Below are positions 21,907-32,098 of a stretch of 64,000 nt of DNA, piece by piece; positions within the stretch are counted from its first letter, which is position 1, and each line of letters begins with the position of its first letter. Where the stretch lies: contig JASANC010003229.1 of assembly GCA_030248135.1 (NCBI GenBank), positions 54,534-118,533 of the forward strand, in the 5' to 3' direction. This DNA is from Theristus sp. LFF4_11 (taxonomy: Eukaryota > Nematoda > Chromadorea > Monhysterida > Xyalidae). Position numbers and translations under genes: made by a program. The notes under the pieces are model-generated. The model saw only the letters and a list, made by a program, of their open reading frames with translations. It was not told where the DNA came from and made no database searches.

Positions 21907-22175
21907 AAAAAATATGTAACACGGATTTCAGAATACGTTATTCGTGTCTAGAACGTATGTAAAGTTCTTCGAAAAAAATTTCTCCGCGGCACAACATACA
22001 ACTTTGGATGTTCGTTTCGTGTGTCGCGAAAATTTGGTCGCAGCATATATTGTGCTCGCTGCACGACATCATCTTTATATGGAAAACGCGCGCTGGGGTA
22101 TAACGGCTCATATAATGCGTGATGCGCTGTCCGCTCGCTTCGCTCACTCGCGCATCCGCATGATTATGAAAGAGT
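21907..22175 (+). repeat. Terminal module G
   Basis: About 270 bp whose reverse complement recurs at 33827-34060. It ends with palindromic GC-rich units (CGCTGTCCGCTCGCTTCGCT, CACTCGCGCATCCGCATGAT). It is related to the end of module H and begins immediately after the 3' LTR. Confidence 0.75.
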
Positions 22176-22762
22176 GTTTTCGAATGCGGAGATGCCATAT
22201 TGTCATTGGATTGATCGGGCGGTTCTTTTTTTTGGGGCCCAAGGTAAACAAGGGGGGGGCGGGGCAGCAACAAAAAGACCCATTGTCGTGGGCCCTCTTT
22301 GGGGGTGCGGCGGCGCGGAACACCCCACACCGCAGGCTGCACACCCCACCCAAACCACTGGGCGAACACAACCACACCAAGGCAATGCCACGGCAGCGCC
22401 ACCCCACCCCGCTCTGGGCTGGGTCCGCAGAGGTGTGGGCGCGGCGGGCGACGCGCGGGGGGGTAAACGAAAGCGGCCAACCGTAAGTTGTGGGTAGGGA
22501 GTGGGGAAAGGAAAACAGTAAAGCTTGGTTATGTGGAAGCGGGAGCGAGCGGCAGGGGAGGGGCGCCGCCGCACTTTATTTTATGGGGGATATGGTGGTG
22601 CGGGGGGGTTTTTTTTTTTTGTGGTTTTGCGGCGGCGAACAAAAAACCTGGTGGAAACTTGTTCTTGTGCCCGGGAAGAGACGGGGGGTGTTGGTGTCTG
22701 CGGCGAAGAAAAAAACCCCACACCTCTTTGCTTCCTTTGTGGTCGACAAAACAAATTCTTTC

Positions 22763-22801
<39 letters not shown>

Positions 22802-23110
22802 CCCTGTTTTCTACGTGTTTGTTTTCTTTTTGTTTTTTTTCTCGGGTGTTTTTTTATGTTTCCTAAAATTTTTTGTTGGTGTTGCTCCTTCAGGCAATTT
22901 TTATTTTTTGTTTTTTTTTTTTCTTTGTGCTCTGTTTGTGTTTGTAGATTGTTCGTTTTTTATCATGTTTGTGTGGTGGTCTTTCTTTTTTTTTTGTCCT
23001 TTCTTCCTTTCTCTTTTGTTGTTATTCTATTGCTGAATAATATATTATATTTTCCTATTCTAAGTTCATCTTTTTAAATTGATTATTTATTTTATCTTTT
23101 GCTCTTCGCT
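22176..23110. other. Compositionally aberrant, probably erroneous sequence
   Basis: GC-rich G/C-run sequence (22220-22720) is followed by long T homopolymers (22766-22800, and most of 22800-23040). The overlapping open frames are low-complexity (runs of Phe or Gly/Arg). It matches nothing else in the window and looks like consensus noise or an unpolished gap fill rather than biology. Confidence 0.55.
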
Positions 23111-23259
23111 GATCATTGAATCATGGCGTTTCGGGGGCGAGCAGCGGTGATAAATGGAAAAAGGAGTCAAGAATTTAAAAAAAAAAAAAAAAAAATTTAA
23201 TTGTTTATTGGATTACTTTGTTCCGTGTTTTTGTTTTTTTGTTTTACTTTTGCGACTCT

Positions 23260-24339
23260 AAATGTTGAAGTTGGACGGTGTCGGGCGAATCGGCCGTGGA
23301 AGTTGGCGAAATCGGTCCAGGAACGAAAAACGAGAAAAAAGTGTTTTCCAGGGTAATTCAATCCGCTGATCACGAATTTTGGGTTAGTTTTCTTATATGA
23401 GCAACTCTAGATGCTGAATCGTGACGATTTCGGGCGAATCGGCCGTGGAAATTGGCGAAATCGGTCCAGGAACGAAAAACAAGAAAAGGGTGTTTTCCAG
23501 GGTAATTCAATGCGCTGATCACGAATTTTGGGTTAGTTTTCTTACGTGAGCAACTCTAGATGCTGAATCGTGACGATTTCGGGCGAATCGGCCGTGGAAA
23601 TTGGCGAAATCGGTCCAGGAACGAAAAACACGAAAAGAGTGTTTTCCAGGGTAATTCAATGCGCTGATCCCGGATTTTGGGTTAGTTTTTTATGTGAGCA
23701 ACTCTAGATACTGAATCGTGACGATTTCGGGCGAATCGGCCGTGGAAATTGGCGAAATTGTGCATTTTTTAAAGTTGGTAGCATTTTGACTGAGTATCAG
23801 TTTTTCACTCTTACAAATTTTGTCTGAGCTACGAAAAATAGGAGAAATGTTTAGTCCGTAGGAATTCAATGCGCTGATCACGGATTTTGGGTTAGTTTTT
23901 TACGTGAGCAACTCTAGATGCTGAATCGTCACGATTTCGGGCGAATCGGCCGTGGAAATTGGCGAAATCGGTCCAGGAACGAAAACCAAGAAAAGAGTGT
24001 TTTCCAGGGTAATTCAATGCGCTGATCCCGGATTTTGGGTTAGTTTTATTATGTGAGCAACTCTAGATGCTGAATCGTGACGATTTCGGGCGAATCGGCC
24101 GTGGAAGTTGGCGAAATCGGTCCAGAAACGAAAAACAAGAAAAGGGTGTTTCCCAGGGTAATTCAATGCGCTGATCACGGATTTTGGGTTAGTTTTTTAT
24201 GTGAGCAACTCTAGATACTGAATCGTGACGATTTCGGGCGAATCGGCTGTGGAAATTGGCGAAATCGGTCCAGAAACGAAAAACAAGAAAAAGGTGTTAC
24301 CCAGGGTAATTCAATGCGCTGATCACAGATTTTGGGTTA
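23260..24339 (+). repeat. Satellite B, ~149-bp unit, main array
   Basis: The anchor GATTTCGGGCGAATCGGCC occurs at 23426, 23575, 23723, 23933, 24082 and 24230 (spacing 148-149 bp, once 210 bp where about 60 bp of TTTTTCACTCTTACAAATTT-type sequence is inserted). Each unit also has CTGATCACGGATTTTGGGTT. The array is interrupted by a G-tract MITE pair at 24340-25252 and resumes after it. Confidence 0.92.
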
Positions 24340-25252
24340 CCGTATTACCTCTAATACCGTATTACCTCTATTAAACCCCCCCCCCAAATTAAACCCCCCC
24401 CCAAAAAAATAAACCCCCACCCCCTCGACAAGTTTCCAAATAATCCCCCCCAAAAATAAACCCCCATGGGGGTTTATTAGAAACCTGTTTGAAACACATA
24501 CCTAGCGAATTCAGTGGCTGAATGCAGTGACATTGGTGAAATTGTGCTACCAAAGGCCCCAAAGGGATGAGTTGGCGGTAATTTCATTACAAAAGGCTGT
24601 TACCAAAGGAAATCTCTGTGAAAAGTAGAAGTTTCTGCGACTTCCTTCCTGCCATGGAAGGTATTTTTGCCATTTTGCCCACCCCTAAAAATGGTTTCCA
24701 AATAAACCCCCCCCCCCCCAAAAAATAATCCCCCCCCCCAAAAATAAACCCCCACCCCCAGAAGTCGCTGAAGAAATAAACCCCAATGGGGGTTTAATAG
24801 AGGTAATACGGTAAACCCCCATGGGGGTTTATTTCTTCAGCGACTTCTGGCGGTGGGGGTTTATTTTTTTGGGGGGGGGGGCTTTATTTTGGGGGGGTTT
24901 ATTTGGAAACCATTTTTAGGAGTGGGCAAAATGGCAAAAATACCTTCCATGGCAGGAAGGAAGTCGCAGAAACTTCTACTCTACATAGAAATTTCCTTTT
25001 ACAACAGCCTTTTGTAATGAAATTACCATTAACTCATCCATTTGGGGCCTTTGGTAGCACAATTTCATCATTTTCACTGCAACCAGCCACTGAATTCGCT
25101 GGGTATGTGTTTCAAACAGGTTTCAATAATCCCCCATGGGGGATTATTTTTGGGGGGGGTGATTATTTGGAAACTTGTCGAGGGGGTGGGGGTTTATTTT
25201 GGGGGGGGGGGTTTAATTTTGGGGGGGGGGGGGTTTAATAGAGGTAATACGG
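24340..25252. mobile_element. Tandem inverted pair of G-tract MITEs, with empty-site proof of TA duplication
   Basis: Two copies of the MITE described at 4336, in opposite orientation: about 24357-24811 (minus) and about 24814-25252 (plus), sharing a terminus, plus an extra partial end at 24340-24353. The flanks GATTTTGGGT-TA (24338-24339) and TA-GTTTTTTATGTGAGC (25253) rejoin to the uninterrupted satellite B sequence GGGTTAGTTTTTTATG. This proves insertion at a TA and duplication of TA. Confidence 0.9.
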
Positions 25253-25254
25253 TA

Positions 25255-25500
25255 GTTTTTTATGTGAGCGACTCTAGATACTGAATCGTGACGACTTCGA
25301 GCGAACCGCAGTGGAAATTAGCGAAATCGATCCAAATGCAAAAAAATGTGTTGTCCATGGTAATTCATTGCGCCGATCACGGCTTTTGGGTCAGTTTTCT
25401 TATGTGAGCAATTCTAGATACTGAATCGTGACGATGTCGGGCGAATCGGCCGTAGAAATAGCATAGGCGAAATCGGCCCAAAAAGCGAAAAATGAAAACC
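25255..25500 (+). repeat. Satellite B, continuation of array
   Basis: Resumes at TAGTTTTTTATGTGAGCGAC and carries about 1.6 degenerate units, ending at GCGAAAAATGAAAACCCTGA, which is the same junction sequence found around the Helitron at 35.4/37.3 kb. Confidence 0.85.
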
Positions 25501-25585
25501 CTGAGGTATCCGGGGTTTAGAAGAATGTGTGACCAACGAGATGTGAATTTGGTCGACCTTCGGGACTTATTTAAAAGTCAGAATA

Positions 25586-26591
25586 TTATCTAAAAATGCG
25601 GGAGACGCATATAAAAGGAGGAATATGGCTTTGTGTAAGCAGTGAGAGACTTGGCTCGACAACTCTTTTCAAGTCTCTGATGTGGTACACACGGATACAA
25701 GTACATAAGAGCCATATTTTTGCGCCGTTTATTCACTATTTCGGTTGCACATGTACTTTGTAGACAATTAAAACTTCAACATTTGCGGTATTTCGGGCAT
25801 TTAGCGACCACTAAAACCACTAAAATAACGATCAGACTTCAGATCGCTGATACTGGTTTGCCCAGGACAAAGTGTATCGCAGAAGCATTAGGGAACGCAA
25901 GGTCTCCTTCTGTGGCAAAGGCAACGACTCACGGGACAGACTATTTATCCTGCCACTAGAGTTTGGTAAAAAGGCTGAAAATCAACGGAAGACAACACCT
26001 TTTTGTCACTGATGCTGGTGTGTACACAGCGATGCGTACGTTAGCAACGATAAAACCACATGAAACAATGTTTTGCAGTCTCTGATTTTTCTGTTTTTGC
26101 ACAGAATTTACAGATTCTTGATTTACAGAAGTTCTGCACAGAATTTGCCACCCTCGTAGCCTGGTGGTACTGCGTTAGACTACAGTCTGTTCGCTCGGGG
26201 GATCGAACCCCGCCGAGGGGTGTATATAGGCACTTAATGACAGAGAAAACTCGATGGGCGCCCTACTCAATGGCGTTCTGTACGCTTCTCTGGGTTAGCT
26301 CTGGCTAAAAACATCGCCTAAAAATCACAACAACAACAACAACAACAACAACAGAATTTCGCACATGATGTGATTTCGACGGACTAAATTGGAAAGGACA
26401 GTTAAAAAATAATTTTAAAACTGTTTTACATTTTTCAGTAAAACAAACGCGGCGCAAAAATATAGCTTTTATGTACTTGTATCCGTGTGTACCACATCAG
26501 AGACTTGAAAAGAGTTGTCGAGCCAAGTCTCTCACTGCTTACACAAAGCCATATTCCTCCTTTTATATGCGTCTCCCGCATTTTTAGATAA
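25586..26591 (+). mobile_element. Module/MITE family C, copy 2
   Basis: Inverted arms at 25586-25745 and 26435-26591. The interior includes AACGATCAGACTTCAGATCG and ACAGAATTTACAG. Without the nested SINE it is about 790 bp. Directly left is satellite B via the shared spacer GAAGAATGTGTGACC...GTCAGAATAT. Confidence 0.88.
26147..26350 (+). mobile_element. tRNA-derived SINE, copy 2, with 9-bp target duplication
   Basis: 204 bp inserted in family C. The target duplication ACAGAATTT is at 26138-26146 and 26351-26359, and the uninterrupted site is seen in other family C copies. The 5' region resembles a tRNA (GCCTGGTGGTACTGCGTTAG, then GGGATCGAACCCCG); the tail is (CAA)n. Confidence 0.92.
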
Positions 26592-26841
26592 TATAATGCC
26601 ATTCCCGTCAGTTGTCGCCCTTTTTGTCGCGTCTGTTTCTGTAGCGCTCATACAAGGGTACAATAATTGTCCTCGATTTATTCCATTTTTCTGTAGCATT
26701 GTAGTCAAATGTAAAACCCTTCTGAATCGACCTTTCCAACGATTGTCGCCGTGAAATTCAAAATATGGTTTTTTTTAATGTTTCTTTGAGAACAATTGTT
26801 TCGTTTTCAAAATAAGAAACAGCAAACCCACACACACTCAG

Positions 26842-26944
26842 ATATGCGTGCGGCGGTGAGGGGCTGCAGAGCTGCGAGCGGTATGCGCTCGGGGGTGCGT
26901 GGCAGCCGATTGCAAAAATGCCCGGCATAGGTGAAGCATCGGAG
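26842..26944 (+). CDS. Kelch-repeat exon
   Basis: 103-nt open exon between an acceptor (CACACACTCAG) and a donor (GTATAC), phase 2 in and phase 0 out. The peptide contains YACGGEGLQSCERYALGG and then AWQPIAKMPG, matching the kelch pattern of GG, an E-R-Y strand, W and M-P. It is in phase with 29649-29796. It may be a distal exon of the astacin-kelch gene, separated by an intron full of transposons, or part of an independent kelch gene. No exon with the required phase was found between 13.2 and 26.8 kb. Confidence 0.55.
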
Positions 26945-27090
26945 GTATACGCGCATGCTCTGTTTAGCGATTCTTTTGTTTTTTTGTAGAACGATATGCC
27001 AATTTTGTAACGTTTGTCGAAAAAGTTTGCTTAAAAAACAGTTCTTACTGACGTAGTACATGTATTCGCTGAGCTGACACTGTATTGTGG

Positions 27091-27308
27091 ATTTATTCAA
27101 ACGTGTCCGGACTAAAATGACGTCATTTGCTTTAAAAACGCTCGTTTGTCAAAGTACAGGCATTAAAATGTCAGTTTAGTGTGACTGATTCGACATTCAC
27201 CATTTGTTTACGGGAAGAAGTCGGCTAAACGGAAAGTCTGGTTTGCTGTGAACGGCAAGCGCATGTTTGGCGGCAGATGACGTCATTTCAGTAGGACACG
27301 TTTGAAAA
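27091..27308. mobile_element. MITE family D, copy 3 (opposite orientation)
   Basis: Begins GGATTTATTCAAACGTGTCC and ends GGACACGTTTGAAAAAATAG. Both ATGACGTCAT palindromes are intact. It lies 58 bp left of the mariner-like relic. Confidence 0.85.
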
Positions 27309-27554
27309 AATAGGTAATAGGTCGACGTGCGTCGTAGGCATGTCTCCATAGTCCATGGACGGTAGTACAGGGTGTCCCAAAAAAACATAACAAAAGTAAA
27401 TGGCTCGTGCGGCCGACTGATTGCACGTGAAGCCGTGAAATTTGAAACACTTTTAGAAAAAAGGAACACATTTTGTGTGTCCAAATTTTATCCCGAAATT
27501 CCATTTTTTTCAATAATATTTTAGCAGAAATGCGTAAAAACTCAAAAATCACAC

Positions 27555-28640
27555 CACTTCGGCGTGCGTTCATTTGCGTCCCGTTATTTCCGGCCCACGC
27601 ATTTCCGGCCCAACATTTCCGGCCCACTCATTTCCGGCCCACTCATTTCCGGCCCACCCATTACCGGCCCCGTTCATTTGCGTCCCACGCATTTCCGGCC
27701 CACTCATTTCCGGCCCACCCATTACCGGCCCAGCCCAATAATTCGCTTCAGTGACTTCAACTACCACCCACTGCTATATTTCATCAGGAAACTCACATTG
27801 ACCAGGCGGTTACACTTTGAACTAGGGTTCGATTTTTTTAAATTCTTTTTTCAATCGGATTTTTTCGTGATGCATCATTATTAAGAAATGTGCATGTGCT
27901 GTAGCGGTGCCCCTGCCCTATAACACAGGAAAAAAATGCAAAAACTAAATTGATCATTTCACCTTATCAAAAAGGCTTGGCTTAGGATTAGGTTTAGGAT
28001 TTGGAATGATTAGGATTAGGAAACACAACTGGTTGTGAATCCACTGATCCAAATGTCCAAATTTGGTTAGAGGGGCAATTTTCATAAAAGTTTTTGCTAA
28101 TTTTAAGGATTAAAATGATTGAATTTGGCTCTGTGTTCAATGCAAAATTCGAACTCAGCGCGTCAGCGCGGTTCGAAAGCTCTTATTTCTGTCGACCCAT
28201 GTGTTGCTGTCATTAAAATTGAAAGTGCTAAATCAATCGGAACAAAGCAATAAATAAAAACACAACTGATTCATCGACGAAATTCAAACTGAGACATTTT
28301 TTCCAATGTCAGGAACAAATCGGAGCGAAATGAAAACTAAAACCGAAATGAAAATTTTAAATATTTTTGTTAAAAGCATGTCGGTGAGCAGGTAGTACAG
28401 TTTAGAGTGCAGTTTCAGTTTATTTTGTTGTCCGTGGCGAAATACAGCGAAGGAAGAACTGATTATTGTGCTGGGCCGGTAATGGGCGGGCCGGAAATGA
28501 GTGGGCCGGAAATGAGTGGGCCGGAAATGTCGGGCCGGTAATGGGTGGGACGGTAATGGGTGGGCCGGTAATGGGTGGGCCGGAAATGTCGGGACGCTAA
28601 TGCGTGGGCCGGAAATGCGTGGGCCGCAGTTGACCCCGCA
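27555..28640. mobile_element. Foldback-type element with inverted minisatellite arms
   Basis: Left arm (27580-27735) is a minisatellite of ATTTCCGGCCCACTC-like 14-16 bp units; the right arm (28470-28625) is the same unit on the other strand (GTGGGCCGGAAATGA). About 730 bp of AT-rich sequence lies between. Inverted arrays of short tandem repeats are the hallmark of Foldback elements. The site GTGATTTTTGAG is uninterrupted in the mirror half of the host relic (about 29325). Confidence 0.75.
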
Positions 28641-28691
28641 CCCCTAACTTCAGCATTTTGACTCAGGATAATCATGGTAGTTTCACTTTTT

Positions 28692-28883
28692 TCAGCAGCC
28701 CAATGTCTTTTTCATTGTTCTCAATGATTGCCGACATTCGATGTTCGAAATTGATGAGCAATTCTGGTGCAGCGCCCTATCATCGTTGATTTTTTGCACA
28801 CCACTGCGAATTTTGGTTTTCAAATTGTTGAAAATTTTGGGCGCCGAACGGTACACAATTTCCTTCAGGTGCCCCAAACCCAT
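28692..28883 (-). pseudogene. Transposase C-terminal fragment (minus arm)
   Basis: The frame reads GHLKEIVYRSAPKIFNNL and then INDDRALHQ, matching the segment after the last Asp of Tc1/mariner DDD/E transposases (WGxLK). A frame change is needed at the start. Homologous to the plus-strand fragment at 28890-29170. Confidence 0.7.
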
Positions 28884-28889
28884 AAGTCA

Positions 28890-29310
28890 AGAGGAAAATT
28901 GAAACAAGTGCGCGAGTGGCTGTCGGCGTCGTTCCGTGACCGCTGGATCGGTCGCATGGGCAGAATTGAATGGCCCGAGAGGAGTCCGGACATGAAGCCT
29001 TTGACTTCTGCGTTTGGGGGCATCTGACGGATAATGCGGGACATTTTCGGCGCCCACCACTGCAGCGGTGTGAGAAAAAATCATCGATGATCGAGCGCTG
29101 CACCAGAAAGTGATCATCAGTTTAAAACATCGAATGTCGTCGTTCATTGAGAACAATGGAAAACACATTGAGCAGCCGAGAAACATGAAACTGAACGACC
29201 GTGAGCATGAACATGATGACATCAGTGAAGTTGAAGCTGACGATGAGCTTGTGCCACTGCCAGATGAGATTCTCGATGACGACAATGATGTTTATCTTGA
29301 GTCAAAAAAC
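28890..29310 (+). pseudogene. Transposase C-terminal fragment (plus arm)
   Basis: Contains RIEWPERSPDMKPL, the signature around the third catalytic Asp of mariner-like transposases (WP.RSPDL.PLD). After frame changes it continues to SFIENNGKHIEQ, which matches the usual C-terminal C/I-x-x-x-G-x-H-x-E-x end. An acidic 60-residue extension then runs to a stop near 29310. Confidence 0.75.
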
Positions 29311-29648
29311 TGAATTTAGGTGATTTTTGAGCTTTTACGTATTTCTGCTGAAATGTTATTGAAAAAGTTGAATTTCGGGATAAAATTTGGACACACAAAA
29401 TGTGTTCCTTTTTTCTAAAAGTGTTTCAAATTTCACGGTTTCACGTGCAACCAGTCGGCCGCACGAGCCATTTACTTTTGTTATGTTTTTTTTTGGGACA
29501 CCCTGTACATATGATGAAACCTAACAACACGTGTTCTGGGATGCCGTATGCGCATATGTTTGTATGAAGGGGTCTAAAGAACGCTTTCCCAACGTTGAAA
29601 TCATGAAGTTTCTCCTTCTAAAACCGAGGGTCGTGCAATTATTTCCAG

Positions 29649-29796
29649 TTTTCACTTCACGCCGTTGATCTGGCGCATTTGATTGCGATCGGTGTCGGCG
29701 AGGAACACGATCGAGTGCACGAGTTCAAAGGGGGCGTTTGGAGCGAGGTGACTACGGTGACGTTCCCACCGTGTGATCCATTCTTGAATGATTGCC
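29649..29796 (+). CDS. Kelch-like exon
   Basis: 148 nt, acceptor TTATTTCCAG, donor GTAAAAAG, phase 0 in and 1 out. The peptide LIAIGVGEEHDRVHEFKGG then VWSEVTTVTFPPC fits a kelch blade (I-x-x-G-G-x..V-x-x-F..W). It joins in frame to 26842-26944 upstream and to 30562-30623 downstream. An alternative donor at 29825 (GTGAGA) would extend it by 28 nt but breaks the phase with the next exon. Confidence 0.5.
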
Positions 29797-30561
29797 GTAA
29801 AAAGGCCGTTTTCGTGCCCAGTCTGTGAGAAGCGAACATTTTAGATATCGTCACTATTCCAGTTTGCACGTTTTTCGCCCAGCATGATATGACTGTGTTC
29901 AGTTTTTATTGACGCGCGCTGTCTTCATGGTTGCCTTCCGTGTTTTGCGTTGTGACGCTCATTCGCCACAACCGGAAACTCAAGCAGCTTGTAAACTTAT
30001 TGATGCGTTTTTTTTTGTTTCATAAACTGCATTTTGATGTACTACACCTTCAGGATCGGGTAGTTTAACGAACAATATTCTGTTTTCATTATTCATTGAA
30101 ACAAAAGAAAGTTAGAGGAAATTTGCTGTTTTTTTGTGGAGGTGTTGCAAGAAGAAACTAAAACTGGTAAAACGGCTCATTCTGGAGTTTGGTTAAATAA
30201 ACATTTTAGCATAAAATTTGGAGCTCTGCTGGAACATGTTTTTGCCATATTTTTGCCGTCATGGTTCTAGAATTTTTTTATTTGAAAACCCAATTCACAT
30301 GCATCGCACTATTTTTGTGACAATGTATAAAATATCGGGTAAATTCATGCTTTTTTCTGGATATCAAGCTCACCAGAGGTATTGAATGTGTAAAAAACGA
30401 ACTGTATGCATTCAGCAAAAGTTGCCATAGAATGACTGGGGCGTCAAAATATGGCAACATGTTTTGCCATATTTTGACCCCCCCCCCCCTCGGTCAAAAT
30501 ATAGCATAACACCGTGGAGCGTGCATCGTATCACAACGGCACAAACAAGTGCTCCCTGCAG

Positions 30562-30623
30562 TCGAGTTGACATACAACAATGCCGTGATCAAGTGCAGCA
30601 CGGGAAACGTGGCGGACTGGCAG
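30562..30623 (+). CDS. Short kelch-like exon
   Basis: 62 nt, acceptor GCTCCCTGCAG, donor GTACAT, phase 1 in and 0 out. Peptide ELTYNNAVIKCSTGNVADWQ ends in the Trp position of a kelch blade. The hammerhead-bearing retroposon begins 33 bp downstream, in the following intron. Further exons downstream were not identified with confidence; a weak candidate is about 31326-31395. Confidence 0.4.
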
Positions 30624-30655
30624 GTACATTGTTTTGTGTGTACCCACTGTTTCGC

Positions 30656-30812
30656 TGATGTTTCAGCCAGACATAACATCCGTCTGCGCTGGTCATCATG
30701 TTTGATTGGGCTGTGCAGCCCGGGCCTTGTCGTACTGACGAGCCTGGGGGCCCGCGGTATACGCTTACCAGGCGAAACCGCAAGAAACAGTGCTTGCACG
30801 TTGTAATACATA
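30656..30812 (+). mobile_element. Small retroposon with hammerhead-like core, copy 1
   Basis: Begins TGATGTTTCAGCCAGAC and ends near TGCACGTTGTAATACATAC. It aligns along its length with 59696-59836 and its 3' half with 57727-57795. No clear target duplication is visible for this copy. Confidence 0.65.
30682..30778 (+). ncRNA. Hammerhead-ribozyme-like motif, copy 1
   Basis: Candidate cleavage triplet GTC (30682-30684). Helix I is TGCG (30685-30688) with CGTA (30731-30734), enclosing a GGGCT/AGCCC hairpin. The core CTGACGAG is at 30735-30742. Helix II is CCTGG (30743-30747) with CCAGG (30768-30772), then CGAAAC (30773-30778). Helix III beyond A-U and C-G is poor, so activity is uncertain. Confidence 0.45.
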
Positions 30813-31642
30813 CGTACAGGATGTTGCAAAAAAACTACAGTACGGCCGAATAAAGAAAAAGGGCAGTCCTCGTCTTCTCCAATCAACGCAAAGATTAGTC
30901 CCAAACTGAGAGTTTCCTTTCTCAAAAATGCCAAGTAATTTGGCAAACGTGTCTGTGATAGACAAAGAACAGAATAGCCCGAATAATTAATTTTAAAGTT
31001 TTTAGAAACGCATCCAACTTGACACACAAATTGACTTTAGGAACGTTTTTTCTTTCATTCAAATTTTGCGCTCTCCTTGAACCCTAAAAAGCTGCCGTGT
31101 TTACTCGGCCATACCATACAACAAACGGATGTTTTACTGGAGTTTCCTTTCAACGTTTTGGCACGAAATTTGGAATACTGCTTGAGAAATGTACGTTTCC
31201 CATTAGAATGTGCTAAAATTTCGCAGAAAACCCGAAACAGAAACAAAACGTGCAGGTTTTTGGTCCACCTTGTATTGTATATACCGTAATACTGTTTCTT
31301 GGTTTTATGACTCAATGCGTTTGCAGGCGTCGAAAAAAATCAGCTTTATGCTGGATGTGTCATCAATTAAAAATGCCCCAGTGACTCAACGTAATGGTAT
31401 CTCAGGGACACGGATTATTTCACCAATTTTGAATTCCACATTTTAGTTTTATCGCACTTTGAAAACGTCTCCAATGGTTCGAGAGAAGTATGAAAAGTTT
31501 GAGATTGTCATGCAAAAGCTGGATATTGTGGAGGTGATCAATAATCTGTGTTGTTCAAGTGTGTAGCAGTGTTGACTGTTGAAATGTTTGAAATGTACAG
31601 TACCTTTGTATGTTACCACAATGTACATTTATGAATCCTTCA
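30813..31642. other. Region without recognised gene
   Basis: Starts with a mariner-type end-like string (GTACAGGATGTTGCAAAAAA at about 30815). No full element or convincing exon follows, apart from a weak plus-strand exon candidate at about 31326-31395 (acceptor GCGTTTGCAG, donor GTATCT). Confidence 0.35.
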
Positions 31643-32098
31643 CCGTATTACCCCCATTAAACCCCCCCCCCCACCATTAATCCCCCCCACCAATAAACCC
31701 CCACCCCCCCCCCGACCAGTTTCCGAATAATCCCCCCACAAATAATCCCCCATGGGGGATTATTGGAAACCTGTTTGAAACACATACCCAGCGAATTCAG
31801 TGGCTGGTTGCAGTGAAAATGATGAAATTGTGCTACCAAAGGCCCCAAATGGGTGAGTTAATAGTAATTTCATTACAAAAGGCTGTTATAAAAGGAAATT
31901 TCTATGTAGAGTAGAAGTTTCTGTGACTTTCTTGCCTGCCATGCAATGTATTTTTGCCATTTTTCAACAAACTCCCACCCCTAGAATTTTTTTGTAAATA
32001 AACCCCCCCACCAATAATCCCCCCCCACCAATAAACCCCCACCCCTAAAAGTCGCTGACGTATTAATCCCCCATGGGGGTTTATTGGGGGTAATACGG
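31643..32098 (-). mobile_element. G-tract MITE, copy near 31.8 kb
   Basis: 456 bp, CCGTATTACCCCCA ... TGGGGGTAATACGG, with the same core as 4336-4779 in reverse. Flanks are CA and TA, so the left TA is mutated. Confidence 0.88.

Larger units (their letters stand above)
27368..29505. mobile_element. Mariner-like relic with inverted-duplicated transposase end
   Basis: Terminal inverted repeats of about 170-180 bp beginning CAGGGTGTCCC, flanked by TA at 27366-27367 and 29506-29507. Both halves contain transposase 3' remnants pointing outward (28692-28883 minus, 28890-29300 plus), so the element is a near-palindromic duplication of one end of a Tc1/mariner-type transposon. A foldback minisatellite element is inserted in the left half. 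Confidence 0.85.

Noticed and set aside
22488..23077. Open frames of 180-195 residues
   Set aside because: They consist of homopolymer-derived Phe/Gly/Arg runs in an aberrant block, with no splice sites or domains.
26147..26225. tRNA gene at the start of the SINE copies
   Set aside because: A- and B-box-like segments are present but the three copies share a long non-tRNA body, a (CAA)n tail and a target duplication, so these are SINEs, not functional tRNA genes.
29649..29824. Exon as an ML/NPC2 lipid-binding domain
   Set aside because: The two cysteines fitted loosely, but the I-x-x-G, V-x-x-F and W spacing and the in-phase kelch neighbours fit a kelch blade better.
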